A stretch of 46,301 nt of DNA, taken from positions 104,353 through 150,653 of the forward strand of contig NZ_PPQB01000018.1 in NCBI RefSeq assembly GCF_002902345.1. Direction: 5' to 3'. Below are positions 1 to 8,245 of the stretch, piece by piece. The stretch comes from Staphylococcus arlettae. Its GTDB lineage: Bacteria; Bacillota; Bacilli; Staphylococcales; Staphylococcaceae. Position 1 is the first letter of the stretch; each line of letters starts with the position of its first letter. The translations under genes were made by a program, and so were the position numbers. The notes beneath the pieces are model-generated. The model worked only from the letters and a program-made list of their open reading frames with translations. It searched no databases and was not told the DNA's origin.

Positions 1-736
1 TATATGCTTCAAATAATTGTAAAAGTGCTGTCGCAAGGTCTCCAACTGTTGAACTCGGTGCTTTTTGAACCATAATGTCTCCATTTTGTGCGTGCTCAAA
101 TGCATAAATCACTAATTCAACGGCTTCTTCTAAAGTCATTAAAAACCTTGTCATATTTGGATCTGTTATTGTTAATGGTTCTCCAGCTTTAATTTTTTCT
201 ATGAAGAGAGGAATGACTGAGCCTCTTGAAGCCATCACATTACCGTACCTAGTACCACAAATTAATGTTTGCTCACTATCCACATTTCTAGATTTAGCTA
301 CAAATATTTTTTCCATCATTGATTTAGAAATGCCCATTGCATTAATCGGATAGGCAGCTTTATCTGTAGATAAACAAATTACTTTTTTTACATTATGACG
401 AATAGCATTTTGTAGTACATTTTCAGTACCGAGTATATTTGTTTTAACAGCTTCTATTGGGAAAAATTCACAAGAAGGCACTTGTTTTAAAGCTGCTGCA
501 TGAAATACAAAATCTACATTTCTCATAGCAGTTTCTACACTACGTGAATCTCTCACGTCACCTATATAAAATTTTAATTTAGGGTGATTGTACTTTTTTC
601 TCATATCGTCTTGCTTTTTCTCATCTCTTGAAAACACTCTAATCTCTTTAATATCTGTTTCAAGAAATCTATCCATAACGGCATTACCAAATGACCCTGT
701 TCCACCAGTGATTAATAGCACTTTATCTTTAAACAT
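1..736 (-). CDS. capE: Capsular polysaccharide UDP-GlcNAc 4,6-dehydratase/epimerase CapE, partial (3' end beyond window)
   Basis: Reading leftwards from an ATG at 736, 245 codons are present with no stop, so the gene leaves the window. The family is about 340 aa long, so roughly the last 100 residues are missing. It is an extended short-chain dehydrogenase: the NAD(P)-binding GGTGSFG is at residues 11-17, STDKAAYP at about 123-130, and the usual YxxxK is replaced by MxxxK (Met134, Lys138), as in known CapE enzymes. CapE converts UDP-GlcNAc to a 4-keto-6-deoxy sugar on the route to L-FucNAc for the capsule repeat unit. An AGGAGAATTAAT ribosome site precedes the ATG. It starts 10 bases after the capD stop and is probably co-transcribed with it. 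Confidence 0.94.
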   Translation of the reverse strand, partial: MFKDKVLLITGGTGSFGNAVMDRFLETDIKEIRVFSRDEKKQDDMRKKYNHPKLKFYIGDVRDSRSVETAMRNVDFVFHAAALKQVPSCEFFPIEAVKTNILGTENVLQNAIRHNVKKVICLSTDKAAYPINAMGISKSMMEKIFVAKSRNVDSEQTLICGTRYGNVMASRGSVIPLFIEKIKAGEPLTITDPNMTRFLMTLEEAVELVIYAFEHAQNGDIMVQKAPSSTVGDLATALLQLFEAY

Positions 737-746
737 ATTAATTCTC

Positions 747-2546
747 CTATTCATTAGCAATCTGGATAATTTTTTCTTTAGAAAAGTTATTTACTAAATC
801 ATTTATGATTTCGTCTACTTCTACTCGAGAGAAGAATTTCACTTTACCTCGATAGATTTTTTCATATACTTGTTCTGGATGTATTTCACCCTCATTCAGT
901 AACTCTTCGTATAGCTTTTCTCCTGGTCTTATACCAGAAAATTCAATACCGATATCTTCTTCTTTTTTACCGCTTAACCTAATAAGATTACGCGCTAAAT
1001 CTACTATTTTTACTGGTTTTCCCATATCGAGTACGAAAACTTCTCCGCCTTGTGCTAAGGCACCAGCTTGTAATACTAATCTTGATGCTTCTGGTATCGT
1101 CATAAAATACCGCGTCATTTCTGGATGCGTTACAGTAACCGGGCCACCCGCTTCTATTTGTTGCTTAAATAATGGAATTACTGAACCTCGCGAACCTAAC
1201 ACATTACCGAAACGGACAGCGACAAAGTCTGTTTGTGATGTTTTGTCGTTCAAACTTTGTATAACCATCTCTGCAACTCGCTTTGTCGCTCCCATAACGT
1301 TCGGTGGGTTTACTGCTTTATCTGTAGAAATCATGACAAACTTTTTCACAGCTGCATGTTTCGCTGCTTCTGCAGTATTTTTCGTTCCTAGTACATTATT
1401 ACGTAATGCTTCTTGTGAATTATATTCCATCAGTGGAACGTGTTTATGTGCTGCTGCATGATACACGGCATACGGTTTGTAGTAATTCATCACTTCAAAT
1501 AATCGCACTCTATTTTGCACATCGGCTATTACAGGTTCAAACTCAATTTCCCCTGCATACTGTTTGGACAATTCTTGGTGTATTAAATAAATACTATTTT
1601 CACCATGTCCTAACAACACGACTTTGTTCGGGCTAAATTTACAAACTTGGCGACAAATTTCTGAGCCTATAGAACCACCTGCACCGGTAACTAATATCGT
1701 TTTATGCGTTAACTCCTGTGATATCATTTGCATATTTAGTTCTACTGGGTCCCTCCCAAGTAAATCTTCAACTTCTACCTTTTTCAGTTGATTAACTTCA
1801 ATTTCTCCTGCCATAACTTCCTCAATATTAGGCATTCTTAATAACTCAACACCTTCAATATTGCAGATATTATTAATTTCTTTTAGTCTCTTTTGATTAA
1901 CTGTAGGTATTGCTATAATAATTTTTTTGATGTTAAATTTCTTTACTAACTCCGGAATATCAGCTATCGTTCCCTGTACTTTAACTCCTTCAGTAATTGC
2001 TATTTTGTACTTTTTCGGATCATCGTCTACTGCCAATACTGGTTCTAATTTCATCTCAACACTTTTCAACATTTGACGAATCAACATCGAACCTCCTTGG
2101 CCAGCACCGACAACTAATGTAGGTTTTTTATTATATGCTTTGCCACCAAAGTGTTTACTTGATACTCTCCAACATAAACGAGAACCACCAATAAATATTA
2201 AATGCATCATCCATGTAATAAAATACAACCTAATAAATGGACTTTGCGCTGTTAAGATTGCTACGATAATCATTGTGCTCACAATAGATGAAGTTACCGC
2301 TTTCACAACTAACAAGAGTTCACCCACACTAGCATACTCCCATGCCCGATGATATAAGTTAAAAGCCAAGGCAAAAATGTGATGCGATATTAACAACGAC
2401 AGCGCTGATAACATTAATAATTTAATAGAATAACTTTCAAAATATGGCTGTAAGATAAAATAACTTACAAAGACTGAGAAAGTTACTATTATTGAATCAA
2501 TCATAATTAATATTAATAACCGTAATCTTGCAGAAATGTGCGTCAC
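747..2546 (-). CDS. capD: Membrane-bound nucleotide-sugar 4,6-dehydratase CapD
   Basis: This 599-aa protein has the full FlaA1/WbpM/CapD architecture. About four membrane helices lie in residues 10-125, a first Rossmann-like domain has VVGAGQGGS at 145-153, and the catalytic SDR domain has GAGGSIG at 288-294, STDK at 407-410 and MxxxK (Met418/Lys422) in place of YxxxK. The family dehydrates UDP-GlcNAc to a UDP-4-keto-6-deoxy sugar used for N-acetylfucosamine-type capsule sugars. The start is a GTG behind GAGGGATTATA. It lies 21 bases after capC and 10 before capE, in one operon. Which product (D- or L-series) it makes cannot be told from sequence alone. Confidence 0.95.
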   Translation of the reverse strand: MTHISARLRLLILIMIDSIIVTFSVFVSYFILQPYFESYSIKLLMLSALSLLISHHIFALAFNLYHRAWEYASVGELLLVVKAVTSSIVSTMIIVAILTAQSPFIRLYFITWMMHLIFIGGSRLCWRVSSKHFGGKAYNKKPTLVVGAGQGGSMLIRQMLKSVEMKLEPVLAVDDDPKKYKIAITEGVKVQGTIADIPELVKKFNIKKIIIAIPTVNQKRLKEINNICNIEGVELLRMPNIEEVMAGEIEVNQLKKVEVEDLLGRDPVELNMQMISQELTHKTILVTGAGGSIGSEICRQVCKFSPNKVVLLGHGENSIYLIHQELSKQYAGEIEFEPVIADVQNRVRLFEVMNYYKPYAVYHAAAHKHVPLMEYNSQEALRNNVLGTKNTAEAAKHAAVKKFVMISTDKAVNPPNVMGATKRVAEMVIQSLNDKTSQTDFVAVRFGNVLGSRGSVIPLFKQQIEAGGPVTVTHPEMTRYFMTIPEASRLVLQAGALAQGGEVFVLDMGKPVKIVDLARNLIRLSGKKEEDIGIEFSGIRPGEKLYEELLNEGEIHPEQVYEKIYRGKVKFFSRVEVDEIINDLVNNFSKEKIIQIANE

Positions 2547-2567
2547 TATAATCCCTCATTCAATTTA

Positions 2568-3335
2568 CTAAGTTAGTCCAAACCATTTTTTCTCTTTATA
2601 TCCCTGAGTTGGCTTAAATTTGGATATGTGTACATCCCTAACCACCTTTTGTGCATTTGTTAAAAAATTAGTTAATTCACCATGATACTGCTTCACCTTA
2701 CGGTCCTGAAATAAGCTACGCATCAAAAATGGACGATGTATGGCATGATGTGCATCGGAACCTACAAAATGTACTAAATTGTTATCTATCATTTGAAATG
2801 CTAACTTTTTAACGTTTTTACCAAAAACACCTACTAACGATCCAGAAGTCAATTGACTTAAAGCTCCCATGTTAATTAGCTCAAATAATACATCAAGATT
2901 TTGACTCATTTCTTTATTTCTTTCTGGATGTGCAATGATTGGTATATATCCTTTATTTTGTAATTCATAAAATAGCTTATGCGTATAATACGGCACTTCG
3001 TTCGATGGAAATTCAATTAATAAATAACGTGAATCATTAATTCCTTTAATAGTTCCTTGTTCTAGCTCAGTAATAATTTGATCTGTCAATCGAATTTCCT
3101 GTCCCGCATAAAAGTTAATGTTCAATTGTTTTACTTCTTCATGATTTTGTAATTCCAACAACTTTTCTTCAACACAGTGCATAGTCGTTGAATATTTAGG
3201 ATGTAAATGATGAGGCGTCACTATTATTTCAGTTACTCCTTCTGTACGTGCTTGTTGTAGCAGTTTACTCGCTGCTTCAATATTTTGTGGTCCATCATCA
3301 ACATCAATTAACACGTGATTATGAAAATCAATCAT
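2568..3335 (-). CDS. capC: Manganese-dependent protein-tyrosine phosphatase, CpsB/CapC family
   Basis: This is a PHP-fold phosphatase of about 255 aa. The metal-binding motif MIDFHNH is at the very N-terminus, with DVDDGP just after it, IAHPERN in the middle and GSDAHH towards the C-terminus; these supply the expected His/Asp/Glu ligands. The family dephosphorylates the tyrosine cluster of the partner CapB kinase and so tunes capsule polymer length. I chose the ATG at 3335 because a GGAG sits 9 bases upstream and family members start with this MIDxHNH; an in-frame ATG at 3344 would add three residues. The start overlaps the end of capB by 8 bases, which implies translational coupling. Confidence 0.93.
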   Translation of the reverse strand: MIDFHNHVLIDVDDGPQNIEAASKLLQQARTEGVTEIIVTPHHLHPKYSTTMHCVEEKLLELQNHEEVKQLNINFYAGQEIRLTDQIITELEQGTIKGINDSRYLLIEFPSNEVPYYTHKLFYELQNKGYIPIIAHPERNKEMSQNLDVLFELINMGALSQLTSGSLVGVFGKNVKKLAFQMIDNNLVHFVGSDAHHAIHRPFLMRSLFQDRKVKQYHGELTNFLTNAQKVVRDVHISKFKPTQGYKEKKWFGLT

Positions 3336-4020
3336 TACTATCATCTCCGTAATAATAGTAATTTGACGATTTATCTTTCGGCATTTTATTTAATACAACA
3401 CCAATAACTTTTGCTCCTGATATTTCTATTAATTCTTTAGCTTTTTTCACTTCATTTTTATCATTCTTTTCGCTATCAATGACTAAAATACAATTCGCCA
3501 CATTGATAGCGTATAGTTGAGCATCAGTCACACTCGTTACCGGTGGTGTATCGATCACAATAAAATCAAACTCTTGCTTTAGTTGCTGGTATACTGTTTT
3601 AAATTTTTCTGAACCAATTAACTCAGATGGATTCGGTGGTATCGGACCAGAAGTTAGTACAAACAAATTTGCAACGAACGTCTCTTTGACAGCATCTTGA
3701 TACATTGCCCTACCTAACATATAGTTTGATAATCCATTATTGTTCGTTACATCAAAAACATAATGTTGCGTCGGTTTACGCATATCACCGTCTATAAGTA
3801 ATGTTTTATAACCTGCTTGCGCATATGTAATTGCAATATTTGCTGCAATCGTACTTTTTCCTGCTGCAGTTTTTTCTGAGGCAACTATGATATCTGTAAT
3901 TTCAGCATTTGCATTCGAAAACATAATATTCGACCTTATTCCTCTAAACTTTTCACTAATCGTTGATTTGGGTTGATCATATGTGTACAGGGGTGTTATA
4001 TTTTTATTCTTTTTAGCCAT
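3328..4020 (-). CDS. capB: Capsular polysaccharide tyrosine kinase (BY-kinase) CapB
   Basis: A 230-aa cytoplasmic bacterial tyrosine kinase of the split Gram-positive type, with the membrane activator encoded separately as capA. The P-loop SEKTAAGKST is at residues 48-57, Walker A' LLIDGD at 74-79 and Walker B FIVIDTPP at 153-160. A C-terminal tyrosine cluster, YYYY at 221-224 followed by an acidic tail, is the expected autophosphorylation site. CapB with CapA controls capsule assembly and chain length and can phosphorylate sugar-modifying enzymes. It lies 16 bases after capA and overlaps capC by 8. Confidence 0.95.
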   Translation of the reverse strand: MAKKNKNITPLYTYDQPKSTISEKFRGIRSNIMFSNANAEITDIIVASEKTAAGKSTIAANIAITYAQAGYKTLLIDGDMRKPTQHYVFDVTNNNGLSNYMLGRAMYQDAVKETFVANLFVLTSGPIPPNPSELIGSEKFKTVYQQLKQEFDFIVIDTPPVTSVTDAQLYAINVANCILVIDSEKNDKNEVKKAKELIEISGAKVIGVVLNKMPKDKSSNYYYYGDDSND

Positions 4021-4036
4021 AGCTGAGCAACCTTCC

Positions 4037-4705
4037 TTATTTGAATTTTTGTATAGCGCCTAGAACTGGTAAGTCCAATTCCGTTGCTACATCTACTTCT
4101 GTTTTTATACGTTTATCAAATAATTCTTTTAGCACAACAGCAAACAGCGCTACTAATAATCCCGATGTCCATCCGATAAATAAATTTACAAGTGGTTTAG
4201 GTGCAACTTGTATGGCGGTCCCATTAGCTTTAGATAAAATTGACACATTATCTATATTCATAATGTCAGTCACTTCATCACTAAATACCTGTGCAATAGT
4301 ATTAGCAATTTTTTCCGTTTCCTTCTTATTTTCACTTTGTATATTAATGTTTAATAATTGCGTTTCAGCCTGATTTGACACAGTTAACATTGCAGCAATA
4401 TCGTCCGCACTATATTTTTTGCTTAGTTTTCTGGCAGAGGCCTCTAAAATACGAGGACTTTTAATAATTTCATTATATGTATTTACTAATTGAATATTGC
4501 TTTGTACTTGTTGCGGATTAAATTGCTGACCATCACTTTCTTTTTGATTAACCAAGACTTGGGTAGAAGCTTCATATTTGGGAACCATAATAAAAAAAGT
4601 AATCATTGCACTACTAATTAAAAATAAAAGTGGCACTAAACATAAGAACTTTAAGTTTTTCTTTATTATGTCTTTTAACTTCATCAAATCTAATGTTTTT
4701 TCCAT
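4037..4705 (-). CDS. capA: Capsule chain-length determinant and kinase activator CapA (Wzz family)
   Basis: This 222-aa protein has membrane helices at about residues 19-40 and 177-197 flanking an extracytoplasmic, Gln/Asn-rich domain, and ends in a charged cytoplasmic tail. That is the Wzz/CapA layout, and the length equals that of S. aureus CapA as I remember it. The tail binds and activates CapB; the extracellular loop influences polymer length. I place the start at the ATG at 4705 (MEKTLDL) because GGAGG lies 5 bases upstream; a second ATG at 4717 falls before that site. It is the first gene of the leftward cap operon. Confidence 0.93.
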   Translation of the reverse strand: MEKTLDLMKLKDIIKKNLKFLCLVPLLFLISSAMITFFIMVPKYEASTQVLVNQKESDGQQFNPQQVQSNIQLVNTYNEIIKSPRILEASARKLSKKYSADDIAAMLTVSNQAETQLLNINIQSENKKETEKIANTIAQVFSDEVTDIMNIDNVSILSKANGTAIQVAPKPLVNLFIGWTSGLLVALFAVVLKELFDKRIKTEVDVATELDLPVLGAIQKFK

Positions 4706-4796
4706 ATTTACCTCCATTAATCATGTTTTACAATTGATTAAATGCCATCCATTTTGTAATATCAATATTTGCTCACAATTTTTATTGCGAACCATA

Positions 4797-4809
4797 TTGT
4801 AATTTACAA
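4797..4809. promoter_or_regulatory. Palindrome upstream of capA, possible operator
   Basis: TTGTAATTTACAA is a perfect inverted repeat of 6 + 1 + 6 bases, about 92 bases upstream of the capA start, within the 237-base AT-rich gap between capA and the next gene. A looser symmetric extension (CATAT ... ATATG) surrounds it. The location is suitable for a cap regulator, but I recognise no specific protein for this site, and I see no convincing -35/-10 pair in the gap. Confidence 0.35.
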
Positions 4810-4879
4810 ATATGTTGCATTAAAATTTTACCTGAATATACTTTCAAGCTGTGGTAAATTTTAAAATAAGCAAAAAAAA

Positions 4880-4906
4880 GGAAGCACTTAATAAAAAAGT
4901 GCTTCC
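4880..4906 (-). terminator. Bidirectional intrinsic terminator between GNAT gene and capA
   Basis: Arms GGAAGCACTT (4880-4889) and AAGTGCTTCC (4897-4906) form a 10-bp stem with a 7-base loop. Poly-A lies on the left and on the right, so U-tracts follow the hairpin on both strands. It ends the leftward acetyltransferase transcript (stop at 4943) and insulates the cap promoter. Confidence 0.9.
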
Positions 4907-4942
4907 AAAAAAATGTGTAATTCTTATTTTGTTGTAAATTTA

Positions 4943-5449
4943 TTATGCAATGTCGAATAAGAAACGTCGTGTTGTTGTACCATCTTCTTTTGTATATGGT
5001 TCGATTTCTTCGCCACCGTTATGCTCAATGACTGACAATGAAATTTCATTATCTGCATTGCAAGTAATTAAGGCTTCTTGTACGCCAATACGTGATAAAT
5101 AATCTAAAGCTTTCTTCAAGATTTTATTACCATAACCTTTACCACGATATTTTTTGCGTATGCCGTAACTAACGTGACCACCGACTTTTTTCAATGAATC
5201 ATTTAAATGATGTCTAATATTAACTGCACCGATAATTTCTTCATCATCAATTAAGAAGAATGTTGTGTTATCCACTGTTTCATCGTGTGTTTTATTATGT
5301 GCTAGTTCATGCACTAATTCTTCGAAACAACTATATTTTGTAATACTTGTAATCGATGGAACGATTTGCTCATCATTATCTATCCATTCCTTCATATAAT
5401 TACAATATAAAGATTCATCTGACATTGCCAACTCTCTAAATTCAGCCAT
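4943..5449 (-). CDS. GNAT-family N-acetyltransferase
   Basis: A 168-aa single-domain protein. The acetyl-CoA pyrophosphate loop RKKYRGKGYGNKIL near residues 98-111 fits the Q/RxxGxG/A motif A of GNAT enzymes, and ALITCNADNEISLSVIEHNGG near 126-146 is the usual motif B with the Asn-x-x-S helix. It resembles the predicted acetyltransferases of COG3981; the substrate is unknown. It ends 36 bases before the bidirectional terminator and begins 16 bases after the second GNAT gene, so the two probably form a bicistronic unit. Confidence 0.82.
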   Translation of the reverse strand: MAEFRELAMSDESLYCNYMKEWIDNDEQIVPSITSITKYSCFEELVHELAHNKTHDETVDNTTFFLIDDEEIIGAVNIRHHLNDSLKKVGGHVSYGIRKKYRGKGYGNKILKKALDYLSRIGVQEALITCNADNEISLSVIEHNGGEEIEPYTKEDGTTTRRFLFDIA

Positions 5450-5465
5450 GCTGATGTGCCTCCTT

Positions 5466-6038
5466 CTAACTACTTATATCATTATTATGTGTGTTTAAAT
5501 AATAAACAAAATGATCCGTCCATTGACCATTTTCAAATATAAATCCCTTACGTATACACTCAAAATGGAAGCCCACTTTTTCTAATAGCTTTTGTGATGG
5601 TTCATTATCAAGATTGACATGTGCTTCTATTCTATGAAAATGTAATATCTGTTGTGCTTGTGCCACGATTTCAACTAGTGCTTCATAGGCATAGCCACGT
5701 CTCCAAAATTGGTTGTGAATAAAGTAGCCTAATTCTGCCCATTGAAAATTGTCCCTACTTAATGTTTTCAAATCTATCATTCCGATATGTTGCCCACGTT
5801 TATCAAAGATAGCAAAATAATAAATATCATCTTCTTTTATCGCTTCTTGTTGGTTACGCACAAGTGTGTAAAACCATGATTCGGTCTTCTCTAATAAATC
5901 AAGTTGTCCCTTATCATATTTATATTGTGCTGGCTTACTGTTACTATAACCGTTATACCATGAATGATAGTCATTTTTTTCCAACGGTCTAATGATAAGA
6001 CGTTGTGTCTGAAAATGCAACCTTAAATTGTATTTCAT
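5466..6038 (-). CDS. GNAT-family acetyltransferase, RimJ/RimL type
   Basis: A 190-aa protein with the RimJ/RimL pattern: QTQRLIIRPLEKNDY at the N-terminus, AELGYFIHNQFWRRGYAYEAL (acetyl-CoA loop WRRGYA) near 106-126, and HFHRIEAHVNLDNEPSQKLLEKVGF near 138-162, the typical strand-helix carrying Asn and Ser. Members acetylate N-terminal or side-chain amines of proteins or small molecules. The target cannot be predicted. An AAAAGGGG site precedes the ATG. It sits immediately upstream of the other GNAT gene and is read in the same direction. Confidence 0.83.
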   Translation of the reverse strand: MKYNLRLHFQTQRLIIRPLEKNDYHSWYNGYSNSKPAQYKYDKGQLDLLEKTESWFYTLVRNQQEAIKEDDIYYFAIFDKRGQHIGMIDLKTLSRDNFQWAELGYFIHNQFWRRGYAYEALVEIVAQAQQILHFHRIEAHVNLDNEPSQKLLEKVGFHFECIRKGFIFENGQWTDHFVYYLNTHNNDISS

Positions 6039-6155
6039 TTAGTTATTCCCCTTTTAAAATAAAAAACCACAATTTTCTGTATATTGCACACCGTTAATTA
6101 AGCTAGTTGACCCTATCATACTACTTTCTAATTTGTTAGTAAAAAATTCCGCCAT

Positions 6156-6180
6156 GCTTACTTTTTTTCGAGATGGGTAT
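6156..6180 (+). promoter_or_regulatory. Candidate SigB-type promoter before the 4-TM protein
   Basis: GCTTAC, a 13-base spacer and GGGTAT resemble the staphylococcal SigB consensus (GTTTAA, N12-15, GGGTAT). The -10 half is a perfect match, but the -35 half has mismatches. It lies 89 bases upstream of the start at 6269. I see no better vegetative promoter in the 230-base gap, so this is a suggestion only. Confidence 0.35.
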
Positions 6181-6268
6181 ACTGATAATAAGTAATTTTA
6201 CACTTATAAACATTGATATTTTCCTTGTTATAACATGCTAGAACCAAGCATTTAAGGAGGTTGTTACA

Positions 6269-6766
6269 ATGAATAAACATCTGTCTAATATTTTATTCAC
6301 ATTCTTTGGAATTTTAGCTTGGTTGGCAACGATGCTGATTTTTATTTTACCAACACTAACACCATATCAATCTTACATCGAGAGTCAAAGTGGCTTATCT
6401 GAAGGTTGGATTGTTGTATTGCTTGTACTCATTACATTATTTTATATCTTTATCTTAGTGTTAGACTTATTTAACTCAGTCGCTACACAAGCATTACAAT
6501 TTGTGTTACTTACGTTAGTAATTGTATGTGCGTTACCATCCATCACAGCATTTATTATCATTTCATTTATTGTTGATATCAGTATCATTCAAATTTTCAT
6601 ACCAATCGTCCTCATTATATTTACGATTTTATTGCATGTCGTGTGGTGTACTATACCATTTCTACAAACTAAAGAGGCAAAAGAAGCTAAAGCACAACAA
6701 GATGCAAAACAACGTGACGATACTAATACTGCCAAAGATTCCATTACTAAACGACATGCCCATTAG
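6269..6766 (+). CDS. Small four-helix membrane protein of unknown function
   Basis: A 165-aa protein that I do not recognise. Four hydrophobic stretches (about residues 8-30, 46-68, 71-97 and 98-128) are followed by a soluble, highly charged Lys/Ala/Gln/Asp tail (about 130-165). AAGGAGG is 8 bases before the ATG, so translation looks strong. It is alone on its strand, facing kbl, and ends at a strong hairpin at 6780-6813. A stress-related membrane protein would fit the SigB-like sequence upstream, but that is speculation. Confidence 0.75.
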   Translation: MNKHLSNILFTFFGILAWLATMLIFILPTLTPYQSYIESQSGLSEGWIVVLLVLITLFYIFILVLDLFNSVATQALQFVLLTLVIVCALPSITAFIIISFIVDISIIQIFIPIVLIIFTILLHVVWCTIPFLQTKEAKEAKAQQDAKQRDDTNTAKDSITKRHAH

Positions 6767-6779
6767 TCACATGATAACA

Positions 6780-6813
6780 AAGAAGCTAGAACAATTGTCT
6801 GTTCTAGCTTCTT
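6780..6813 (+). terminator. Hairpin between the convergent 4-TM and kbl genes
   Basis: A perfect 14-bp stem (arms 6780-6793 and 6800-6813) with a 6-base loop lies 14 bases after the stop at 6766. The 3' arm ends in CTTCTT, and there is no long T-run. It sits between two convergent genes and may serve both. Confidence 0.7.
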
Positions 6814-6871
6814 CTTATAGTCATTATTCATTTATTACAGCAAAAATTTCTATGAAATATGCTCAATTAAT

Positions 6872-8062
6872 CTATTCAATAATATTTAATTCTTTTCCAA
6901 CTTTTTCAAATGCTGCAATGGCATCATCTAACATCTCTTTAGTATGTGCTGCAGTTGGCATATTACGTACACGTCCTGTGCCTCTTGGTACAGTTGGGAA
7001 TACGATTGATTTTACATAAACACCTTCTTCTTTCAGTTTATTACTGAAATCTTGTGTTTTCTGTTCATCACCAATAATGACTGGTGTAATCGGCGTTTCT
7101 GATTGACCAATATCAAAGCCTAATTCTTTTAAACCTGCTTTTAAATAATTGCCATTTTCCCATAATTTATCATGTAATTCAGTTGAAGCCATTAATTTTT
7201 TAACAGCTTCTGTGATCGCTTTTGTATCTCCAGGAGCTAATGAAGTAGAGAATAAGAAAGGTCTTGATTGTACTTTTAACCAATCGATTAATGATTGAGT
7301 ACCTGCCACATAACCGCCTACAACACCAATTGCTTTTGATAATGTGCCGATTTGGAAATCAATTTTGTCTTGTAAACCGAAATGTTTTACAGTACCAGCG
7401 CCGTTACCCATAACACCTGAACCATGTGCATCATCAACATAAGTTAACAATCCAAATTCTTCAGCGATTTCTACGATTTCTGGTAATTTTGCAACATCTC
7501 CATCCATACTAAAGACGCCATCTGTAATATACATTACTTTATTATATTGTCCTGATTCCACTGCTTCTTTTGCTTTGGCACGTAAGTCTTCCATATCAGA
7601 ATGATTCACACGGATAATTTTAGCTTTTGATAAACGGCAACCATCAATAATAGAAGCATGGTTTAATTCATCTGATAAAATAGCGTCATTTTTATTCATT
7701 ACTGCAGATATCGCAGCCATATTACAATTAAAGCCAGATTGATAAGCAATAGCTGCTTCTGTTCCTTTAAATTGCGCCAATGTTTGCTCTAATTCATCAT
7801 GTAAATCTAATGTCCCATTGATTGAACGTACTGCACCTGCACCCACACCATGCGTATCAATGGCATTTTTAGCTGCTGTTTTTAAGTCTTCATCTGTCGC
7901 TAGTCCTAAATAGTTGTTTGATGATAGATTAATATAGTTTTTACCATTAATTTTAATTTCAGCGCCATTCGCACCTTCAATTGTGTCTATTTCGTTGTAG
8001 AGTCCATTATCTTTTAAATAATTAATATTCTCTGTTAAAAAGTCATTCAGTGATTGTACCAC
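6872..8062 (-). CDS. kbl: Glycine C-acetyltransferase (2-amino-3-ketobutyrate CoA ligase)
   Basis: A 396-aa PLP enzyme of the alpha-oxoamine synthase family (fold type I). Landmarks are SSNNYLGL at 47-54, VDDAHGSG at 209-216 (Asp and His that hold PLP) and [13 protein letters not shown] at 239-251, where Lys243 is the Schiff-base lysine. It cleaves 2-amino-3-ketobutyrate with CoA to glycine and acetyl-CoA, or runs in reverse. The related 8-amino-7-oxononanoate synthase (BioF) is the main alternative; the gene position beside the str operon matches the S. aureus gene annotated as Kbl. The start is GTG behind AAAGGGGG. No threonine dehydrogenase gene is adjacent. Confidence 0.9.
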   Translation of the reverse strand: MVQSLNDFLTENINYLKDNGLYNEIDTIEGANGAEIKINGKNYINLSSNNYLGLATDEDLKTAAKNAIDTHGVGAGAVRSINGTLDLHDELEQTLAQFKGTEAAIAYQSGFNCNMAAISAVMNKNDAILSDELNHASIIDGCRLSKAKIIRVNHSDMEDLRAKAKEAVESGQYNKVMYITDGVFSMDGDVAKLPEIVEIAEEFGLLTYVDDAHGSGVMGNGAGTVKHFGLQDKIDFQIGTLSKAIGVVGGYVAGTQSLIDWLKVQSRPFLFSTSLAPGDTKAITEAVKKLMASTELHDKLWENGNYLKAGLKELGFDIGQSETPITPVIIGDEQKTQDFSNKLKEEGVYVKSIVFPTVPRGTGRVRNMPTAAHTKEMLDDAIAAFEKVGKELNIIE

Positions 8063-8245
8063 TGTGATTCCCCCTTTGAGTTGTCTATGTACTTAACCCC
8101 ATCATATCGCATTTTGATTTAAGTTAAAAGTACTAAATACGGCATTGAAAATTAATTCTAAAGATAATATTTTAACTCGTGCTCTATAGGCTTTAGAAGG
8201 AAAATGTTATACTGAAGTCATATGAAAATAGAATAGGAAGAAGGG

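Noticed and set aside
747..4705. An O-antigen or teichoic-acid cluster instead of capsule
   Set aside because: The Wzz / BY-kinase / PHP-phosphatase / CapD / CapE order is specific for the staphylococcal cap operon.
6522..7019. A 165-codon plus-strand frame overlapping the 4-TM gene and kbl
   Set aside because: It spans the convergent terminator and reads into the antisense of kbl; no family motif is visible.
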